Of a DNA stretch of 64,000 nt, positions 58,950-64,000 are shown piece after piece (the first letter of the stretch is position 1; the number at the start of each line of letters is the position of its first letter). Position numbers and translations under genes: made by a program. The stretch spans positions 124,001-188,000 of the forward strand of contig NZ_JAUNTJ010000001.1 in assembly GCF_030538755.1 (NCBI RefSeq), in the 5' to 3' direction. Below the pieces are notes generated by a model that saw only the letters and a list, made by a program, of their open reading frames with translations, made no database searches and had not been told where the DNA came from. The stretch is from Paracoccus sp. (in: a-proteobacteria). GTDB lineage: Bacteria > Pseudomonadota > Alphaproteobacteria > Rhodobacterales > Rhodobacteraceae.

Positions 58950-61745
58950 GTGACCTATCACATTTCGACCAAAGGGCTGGAAACGGCCCGCAACCTGATC
59001 TTTGTCCGCGACGGCGGAAGTGCCGAACCCGAGGCGCATACCGCCACGGCTGACTTTCTGGGGAACGCCTTTACGCGGCAGGCGAATGTCATGCAGGGAC
59101 GGTTTGTGCCGCCCCTTATGGTGCGGCAGATTCAGCCTGACTCGATCGACCATGACCGCAATATCCTGCATTTCCCGCGCAATAGCATTGGCGGCTGGGA
59201 CTCTTGGGTCAGCGGTTGGCTGGATGGTGCCGAGGTGGTGGCGTTCCGTTACGAAAACGGCCGCGCCATACAGGTGGGCAGCACCACGGTGACGCGCAGC
59301 GTGGTGCGGCAGGTTAACCCGCTTCACGGCGAAAGGCTGGCGCTGCCGCCGGGGATGGGCAGCTATCGCTGGTCGCCCGACGAGTGGTGGCGGCGCGGGG
59401 GCGTGGTCTGGATCGCGGTTGCGGCGCTGGATGAACAGGGCCAGCGCGGGCCATGGTCGGCGCCGGTGGCCTTTACCGTCGGCACCGGGCGCGGCGTCAA
59501 GGACGCCACTGACCAGGCCACGCTGATCGAGGCAGACAGCTTTCACCAGCAGGTGCTGAACCCGGCGCTGCCGGTGCCCGAAGGGCTGTCGGTGACGCCG
59601 CAGAACGACAGCCGCACTGCCGAAATCAACTGGACTCCGGTGCCGGGTCGGCGGCATGTGATCGGCCGGTCCTATGACCCAAGCTTTGAGCAGGTCGAAA
59701 CGCTGACCGTCGCGGACAGTTCGTTCATGCGGGCAACCGATGTGTTCACCTTTCGCAAGTCGTTCGACCACCGTTACCGGCGCGAGGATGTTATCACCGA
59801 CCGCCTGTGGGAAGCCTCGGCTGCGGGGCGGTTCGGGGTTTCGGGCATTGGCAACCTGGCAGACATGATGCCCGAAGGCGTCAGCTTTGAGTTCATGTCC
59901 GACGAGGGTGGCCCCTTCGTCCGGCTGCATGTGGCCGAGGGGCGCAGCCACACCATTCAAGCTGCGACTCATTCCGGCACCGAAGCATCATGGTATCACG
60001 TCCTTGACCCGGCGCGGTCTTACAACATCCATACGGTGATGCGAGCGGCGGCCCCCACGCAGTTGACGCTGCGGGTGGCAGAGGTGGGCGTCAGCAACAT
60101 GACGCGCGAGGTCACGACCGAATGGACGGTGCGCGACAACATCTTTACCCCGACCAGTATGCTGCAATCGCCGGGTGCGCGGATGACGCAGATCGTTGTG
60201 CGGGGGCCGGTGCAGCTGGACATACGCCAGATCACCTTTTGCGAGGCGGGCACCGCGCCCTTTGCCGCCACCGCCGAGGAACGCAAGGTCATGCTGGCCA
60301 GTGCCGCCAGCCACATCCGCTTTCACGTTTTTTGCAAGACCAACCCCTGGACCTACAGCATGGAGGATTTTCTGGCCGAAACCGGCATCCCTGCGACCAG
60401 AGGCTGTTCCTTGCCGCAGCATTTGCGCATCCTGAAAGACCTGCGCGACAGCCCCGAAGGGCGCGATATGGCGGCGCGTGTCGGGCATTCGATCCTGAAC
60501 CCGTGGATTCAGGTCGAACCGCCATGGTCGCGCGATCAGGACTGGCAGATGCTGGGCGGCTATCTGTGTTCGCCTTACGACCCCGCTGCCCCGGACAGCC
60601 CGGAACAGCGCGGCGCGGCGCTGCGTGTCAGTCAGGGGCAGATCAGGCCGTGGCAGGACGAATTCGACAGCATCCGTATCGAGGTCGGCAACGAGCCGTG
60701 GAACCGCATAGCGGCGTTCTATACCCTGACCGAAGCGGGCGGCGTTGGCGGCGGCACCTGGAACGGTGCCCTGCTGGACCGCGCGGCCGAAGGGATCATG
60801 GCGGCGCGCGGCTATGACGGCGGCAAGTTCAACTATTATCTGGGCGGCTGGTCCGTCAGCACGGCGTGGAACACCAGCAGCATCGCGGCCTCGCGTCATG
60901 CCGATTACATCGGCTATGCCGATTACAACGGCGGTTGGGACAGCGGCGTCAGTGAGGCGTATTCGGTCGATAACCCTGTGGCGGTGTTCAAGATGCTGGC
61001 CAATACCTCGGTTCAGGCGGGCACGGTTCCGCCACGGCTGCGCAACATGGCACGGCTGGTCGATCTGTGCCGCACGGCATCCGAAGGCCGCGCCAAGCCG
61101 ATCCGCCCGCTGCATTACGAGGCCGGGCCGGGCTATGTCCTGAACGGGCTGAACGGCCACTCCGTGACCGCCGAACAGCGCGAAGGGCAGGAACGGCTGA
61201 TGAAATCGGTGGCGGCGGGCACGGCGACACTGGATGCGTTCCTGTTCAACGCCGCTGCCGGTATCCACAGCACCAACTTTTTCACGCTGGGCGAGGGCGA
61301 GCATTGGAAGGCGCGGGCAAGTTGGGATCGTGGCGGCGCGTTCAACCCGCCGTATCAGTGGTTCTGCTTTGCCAACCAGCATCTGACCGGGCGCATCCGG
61401 GTCTTGCCGCCGCAGGTCGTGGATGTGCTGCATGACGAGGGTGGCACGGCGCAGGGCGATGTGGTGCGGGTTTACCTGATCGAGCGTCACAACGGCGAAC
61501 AGGCGCTGGCCTTTGTCAATGTCGATGCCGAACGCTCGCACGAGGTCAGGGTGCGCTTGTCGCAGGGCGAAAAACGCTGGACGCGGCATTATATGACCGG
61601 GGATCTGCTGGACAGCAACATCACCGCGCAAACCGCCGATACGGTGTCGATTCTGTCAGAGCAGATGCCCGCAGGCTGGGGCCGCGCGTCGGTGGATGTG
61701 ACCCTGCCGCCCGGCAAGGCCGAGGTCTATATCGCCGCCGCCTGA
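58950..61745 (+). CDS. Glycosidase-like TIM-barrel protein (clan GH-A type)
   Basis: 931 residues, GTG start with AAGGGGG upstream. Residues 1-420 are beta-rich with no enzyme motif; the middle part is a barrel. EVGNEPWN puts a candidate acid/base Glu at residue 582 in the NEP motif of clan GH-A glycosidases, and HYEAGPGY gives a candidate nucleophile Glu at 724. A C-terminal beta domain follows (SRSHEVRVRLSQGE region). No signal peptide, so it is not Sec-exported by itself; release by lysis or assembly into a particle would be needed. It follows the Ig-repeat gene by 11 bases. Substrate unknown; arabinofuranosidase-like enzymes are similar by motif. Confidence 0.7.
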   Translation: MTYHISTKGLETARNLIFVRDGGSAEPEAHTATADFLGNAFTRQANVMQGRFVPPLMVRQIQPDSIDHDRNILHFPRNSIGGWDSWVSGWLDGAEVVAFRYENGRAIQVGSTTVTRSVVRQVNPLHGERLALPPGMGSYRWSPDEWWRRGGVVWIAVAALDEQGQRGPWSAPVAFTVGTGRGVKDATDQATLIEADSFHQQVLNPALPVPEGLSVTPQNDSRTAEINWTPVPGRRHVIGRSYDPSFEQVETLTVADSSFMRATDVFTFRKSFDHRYRREDVITDRLWEASAAGRFGVSGIGNLADMMPEGVSFEFMSDEGGPFVRLHVAEGRSHTIQAATHSGTEASWYHVLDPARSYNIHTVMRAAAPTQLTLRVAEVGVSNMTREVTTEWTVRDNIFTPTSMLQSPGARMTQIVVRGPVQLDIRQITFCEAGTAPFAATAEERKVMLASAASHIRFHVFCKTNPWTYSMEDFLAETGIPATRGCSLPQHLRILKDLRDSPEGRDMAARVGHSILNPWIQVEPPWSRDQDWQMLGGYLCSPYDPAAPDSPEQRGAALRVSQGQIRPWQDEFDSIRIEVGNEPWNRIAAFYTLTEAGGVGGGTWNGALLDRAAEGIMAARGYDGGKFNYYLGGWSVSTAWNTSSIAASRHADYIGYADYNGGWDSGVSEAYSVDNPVAVFKMLANTSVQAGTVPPRLRNMARLVDLCRTASEGRAKPIRPLHYEAGPGYVLNGLNGHSVTAEQREGQERLMKSVAAGTATLDAFLFNAAAGIHSTNFFTLGEGEHWKARASWDRGGAFNPPYQWFCFANQHLTGRIRVLPPQVVDVLHDEGGTAQGDVVRVYLIERHNGEQALAFVNVDAERSHEVRVRLSQGEKRWTRHYMTGDLLDSNITAQTADTVSILSEQMPAGWGRASVDVTLPPGKAEVYIAAA

Positions 61746-61760
61746 CAACGCTGCCAAAGC

Positions 61761-61787
61761 AAACGCCCCGCAATCGCGGGGCGTTTT
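61761..61787 (+). terminator. Intrinsic terminator after the three-gene module
   Basis: AAACGCCCCGC (61761-61771) pairs with GCGGGGCGTTT (61776-61786), followed by T. Confidence 0.85.
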
Positions 61788-61850
61788 GCCGTGACAAGGG
61801 GGCGGCCTGGGCAGGTAATCGCGAGGCGTTGCGCGTGGTCTGCCGGATGA

Positions 61851-61880
61851 CGGGCAGGGCAGGTTGCCTTGCCGTGCCCG
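61851..61880. repeat. Imperfect hairpin in the intergenic gap
   Basis: CGGGCAGGGCAGG and CCTTGCCGTGCCCG can pair with one bulge and one mismatch. No T-run, so not a clear terminator. The rest of the 253-base gap (61746-61998) shows nothing else beyond the terminator at its start. Confidence 0.35.
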
Positions 61881-61998
61881 CCCTGACTGGCACATGCGCG
61901 GCGGGCGAGGCGGCGCGGATTTGCCGACGGATGCCGGGCAGGGCGGCTGTGTCCCCCGTGCCCCGCATCCGCGTTGGCCGGTTTGCCCCCCAAGGCCC

Positions 61999-63774
61999 CT
62001 ACAGGATCAGCGCGCCGTCGGGCAATGCGCCGAGGTTTTGCAGCAGGATGGCGAAATCGGCGCGGTTGTCGCCGTTAAGATCCGCGCTTAGCCGCAGGTC
62101 GTTTCCTTCCTGCTGGGTGCGCAGTTGGCGCGATCCGCCGGTAAAGGCCGCGTCGCCGATAAAGGTCAGCCGCAGGGCCGACAGATCCAGCCGGTCCTGC
62201 GCGGCGTTGAAGTCGGTGATGACATCGGGCGCGCTGACCCTGGAATCGGACAGCGCGCGGAACACGAACAGATCGGCCCCGGCCCCGCCCGTCAGCGTAT
62301 CCGCCCCGGCCCCGCCGATCAGCGTATCATTGCCCGAACTGCCCGACAGCAGATCCCTGCCGCTGCCGCCCATCAGGCTGTCATGCCCGGTGCCGCCGTG
62401 CAGCGAGTCGTCGCCATCGCCGCCGTGCAGCGTGTCATTGCCCGCGCCGCCGTTCAGCACATCATTGCCGCTGTCGCCATGCAGCCGGTCGTTGCCATCG
62501 CCGCCGCGCAACAGATCACTGCCCGGCCCCCCGTTCAGCGTATCGTTACCCGCCGCGCCGTTCAGCGTGTCTTTGCCGGCTCCGCCATTCAGAAGATCGT
62601 TGCCGGTGCCGCCGTCCAGATGGTCGTCGTTGTTGCCGCCCCACAGAACGTCATTGCCATTGCCGCCATACAGGCGGTCGGCGTGGTCGCCCCCGTGCAG
62701 CGTGTCGTTGCCATTACCGCCGAACAGGGTGTCGCGCCCACTTTCGCCATACAGCAGATCATTGCCCGAGCCGCCCTCGATCCGGTCCCAGCCCGAGCCG
62801 CTCCGGATGGTATCGTTCCCGCCCACCCCAAGGATGGTGTCGTTGCCCGCACCGCCCCGGATCAGGTTGGAGGCCCCGTTGGCGGTGATATGGTCATTGC
62901 CGCTGCCGGCGAAATAATTCTCGATCACGGTGTCATAGGCGATGCCCATGATGCCCTTCAGGCCCAGAATGTCGGAAAACTGGTTCTGCCCCAGCCGCAC
63001 CACCTGATCCTTGGTGTCGCGCGACATGTTGATCGTATCGACCCCGCCCTGATCGTAGATGGTGAACATGATCGGCTTGCGATAATCGCCCGCCTTGATC
63101 CAGTTCGACACGGCCTTGTGAATGCCGGTCGTATTGCTGCCCCAGCCATAGGTGGTGTTGCCGGTCGCCACGCCGGTCGGCTTGCCATAGATCTGATGGA
63201 TCGCGATGATGTCGGCAGGCATCGGCGTGACCGCATAGGCATAGGATGCGTTGATGGTGGGGTTATCGTCCGGCGCGAAATAGGACATGACCGACAATTG
63301 CCAACTGTCGTTCGCAAACCAGTTGTCGCGGCCATAGCGCGCCTGACCGTTGTAAAGCCCGGCGTGCCCCAGACCCAGAGCATGGCCGATTTCATGCACC
63401 CATGTCTGCATGTAATAGCTGTTCAGGCTGCTGCCGTAATGCACCGACCACCATGAATCGACGTTGATCTCGGCCGAAACCAACCGTCCCGTCGTCGTCA
63501 TCGTGGATTCGGTATAGGCGCCGCCGCCGAAATCCGTCAGCTTAATCGAGGACGAGCCAATAAACCTGCTTGGCGTGAAGGTGATCCCCGAAACCGAGGA
63601 CCATGCGTCAAGGGCCAGTTTGGCGATCGCTGTTTCCTCGTCCGAAAGGAACGCGCTGTCAACACTGACCGTTTTTGACGAATCCAGATGCCATTTGCGC
63701 GCGATCTGCCCCGTTTCCGCCCAATAGGTCGAGGTCAGATAGGTTGCAAGCTGTCGCGCGGTCAGTGTTTTCAT
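61999..63774 (-). CDS. Serralysin-type RTX metalloprotease
   Basis: 591 residues, secreted by a type I system in this family (no Sec signal; the C-terminal domain carries the export information). The start is the ATG at 63774; an in-frame TTG at 63783 is less likely. HEIGHALGLGH (residues 127-137) binds zinc, with SVMSYFAPD as the Met-turn. From about residue 300 there are many glycine- and Asp-rich RTX nonapeptides (GGxGxDxL type) that bind calcium, then DLFVFRALSDSRVS and the M10 C-terminal domain. No type I exporter gene is in the window. It is divergent from the rmlC-like gene. Confidence 0.95.
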   Translation of the reverse strand: MKTLTARQLATYLTSTYWAETGQIARKWHLDSSKTVSVDSAFLSDEETAIAKLALDAWSSVSGITFTPSRFIGSSSIKLTDFGGGAYTESTMTTTGRLVSAEINVDSWWSVHYGSSLNSYYMQTWVHEIGHALGLGHAGLYNGQARYGRDNWFANDSWQLSVMSYFAPDDNPTINASYAYAVTPMPADIIAIHQIYGKPTGVATGNTTYGWGSNTTGIHKAVSNWIKAGDYRKPIMFTIYDQGGVDTINMSRDTKDQVVRLGQNQFSDILGLKGIMGIAYDTVIENYFAGSGNDHITANGASNLIRGGAGNDTILGVGGNDTIRSGSGWDRIEGGSGNDLLYGESGRDTLFGGNGNDTLHGGDHADRLYGGNGNDVLWGGNNDDHLDGGTGNDLLNGGAGKDTLNGAAGNDTLNGGPGSDLLRGGDGNDRLHGDSGNDVLNGGAGNDTLHGGDGDDSLHGGTGHDSLMGGSGRDLLSGSSGNDTLIGGAGADTLTGGAGADLFVFRALSDSRVSAPDVITDFNAAQDRLDLSALRLTFIGDAAFTGGSRQLRTQQEGNDLRLSADLNGDNRADFAILLQNLGALPDGALIL

Positions 63775-63864
63775 ATCGTGCAAAAACCCTGTCTGTGGAT
63801 GGCAAGACCATATTGCCGCCTAACACGCAGGTCATTCTGCGACAACATTGGAAAAACAGCGCAT

Positions 63865-63920
63865 TTGACACAAGACGGACAGACCCCGCCATGCAGAGGG
63901 GTGACTTGACCACAAGACGG
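63865..63920. repeat. Two near-identical 14-15-base direct repeats
   Basis: TTGACaCAAGACGG (63865-63878) and TTGACcACAAGACGG (63906-63920) lie 41 bases apart, four helical turns, in the divergent control region between the protease and rmlC-like genes. They could be regulator sites. Confidence 0.4.
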
Positions 63921-63929
63921 CACTATAAG
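63901..63929 (+). promoter_or_regulatory. Candidate promoter for the rmlC-like gene
   Basis: GTGACT (63901-63906) and TATAAG (63924-63929) with 17 bases between them, about 30 bases before the ATG. It overlaps the second direct repeat. Assigned by eye only. Confidence 0.35.
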
Positions 63930-63959
63930 CGCGGTCGATTGTGACGAGTAAGGTCGATA

Positions 63960-64000
63960 ATGCGTATAGAACCAACCGCTATCCCGGATGTTCTGGTCAT
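63960..64000 (+). CDS. rmlC: dTDP-4-dehydrorhamnose 3,5-epimerase-like, 3' end outside window
   Basis: Only the first 13 codons are visible: MRIEPTAIPDVLV. This is close to the usual RmlC N-terminus (MxIxxTAIPDVLxI), preceded by GAGTAAGG at good spacing. It would start a dTDP-rhamnose gene set to the right of the window. The call rests on these few residues, so it is tentative. Confidence 0.6.
   Translation, partial: MRIEPTAIPDVLV

Noticed and set aside
55601-61745. Firm assignment as gene transfer agent head spikes or tail fibre
   Set aside because: Only general similarity to tail proteins can be judged from the sequence. No capsid, terminase or tail-tube gene is in the window, so the link stays a hypothesis.
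62280-62900. Array of short, regularly spaced DNA repeats that could suggest a CRISPR or tandem repeat locus
   Set aside because: The period is the RTX nonapeptide coding repeat (27 bases) of the protease. There are no unique spacers and no cas genes.

Overview
The window reads as high-GC alphaproteobacterial chromosome, most likely Rhodobacteraceae and Paracoccus-like. The reasons are strongly GC-biased codon use, a class I PHA synthase, a fabD-fabG-acpP block, a short CysA in a sulfate operon, and two families of dispersed intergenic repeats of a kind I associate with this family. I see no rRNA, CRISPR array, transposase or integrase. One tRNA (anticodon CAT) is present. Nearly every stretch is coding.

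Layout. 1-2155: the end of a guanine deaminase gene and two small exported or anchored proteins of unknown function. 2224-8006: a tightly overlapping operon for a GDP-linked 3,6-dideoxyhexose. It holds a ColD-like dehydratase with His in place of the PLP lysine, Gmd, ManC, a ColC/Fcl-like synthase and an FAD oxidoreductase, and it points to GDP-colitose. 8064-10753: ndk, fabD, fabG, acpP. 10859-20746: a surface-polysaccharide block with a sulfotransferase, a GT14-type branching transferase, a HIT protein, then a reverse-strand operon (nucleotide-sugar dehydrogenase, two paralogous GT2 enzymes, a sulfotransferase-like protein, a methyltransferase-like coiled-coil protein). 20911-30653: dinB, ygfZ, an MsbA-like ABC exporter, an aminotransferase, rsmD, a ferredoxin-reductase-like flavoprotein, a peroxiredoxin and hrpB. 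30796-37045: a YcjX/YcjF pair and the sulfate importer operon sbp-cysT-cysW-cysA. 37376-46352: a small conserved-looking protein, a PfkB sugar kinase, a zincin, gltX, the tRNA, phaC, and a four-gene lipid-glycosylation operon. 46408-54592: a complete but divergent Na+-NQR operon (nqrABCDEF-apbE-nqrM plus a CBS protein), with a penta-heme cytochrome c gene transcribed away from it. 54810-64000: mobA, a three-gene phage-tail-like module (small protein, Ig-repeat/lectin protein, glycosidase-like protein), a serralysin-type RTX protease and the first codons of an rmlC-like gene.

How the parts fit. The colitose operon makes an activated sugar, and the glycosyltransferase/sulfotransferase block could build a sulfated surface glycan that uses it. 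The most unusual system is the NQR locus. Its NqrB is about 150 residues shorter than the textbook protein and lacks the segment where the second covalent FMN should attach, while NqrC keeps its site. ApbE and NqrM maturation factors are in the same operon and a multiheme cytochrome sits next door. The second is the orphan tail-spike-like module at 55.6-61.7 kb. The third is a dispersed repeat that lies in frame inside the helicase gene hrpB.
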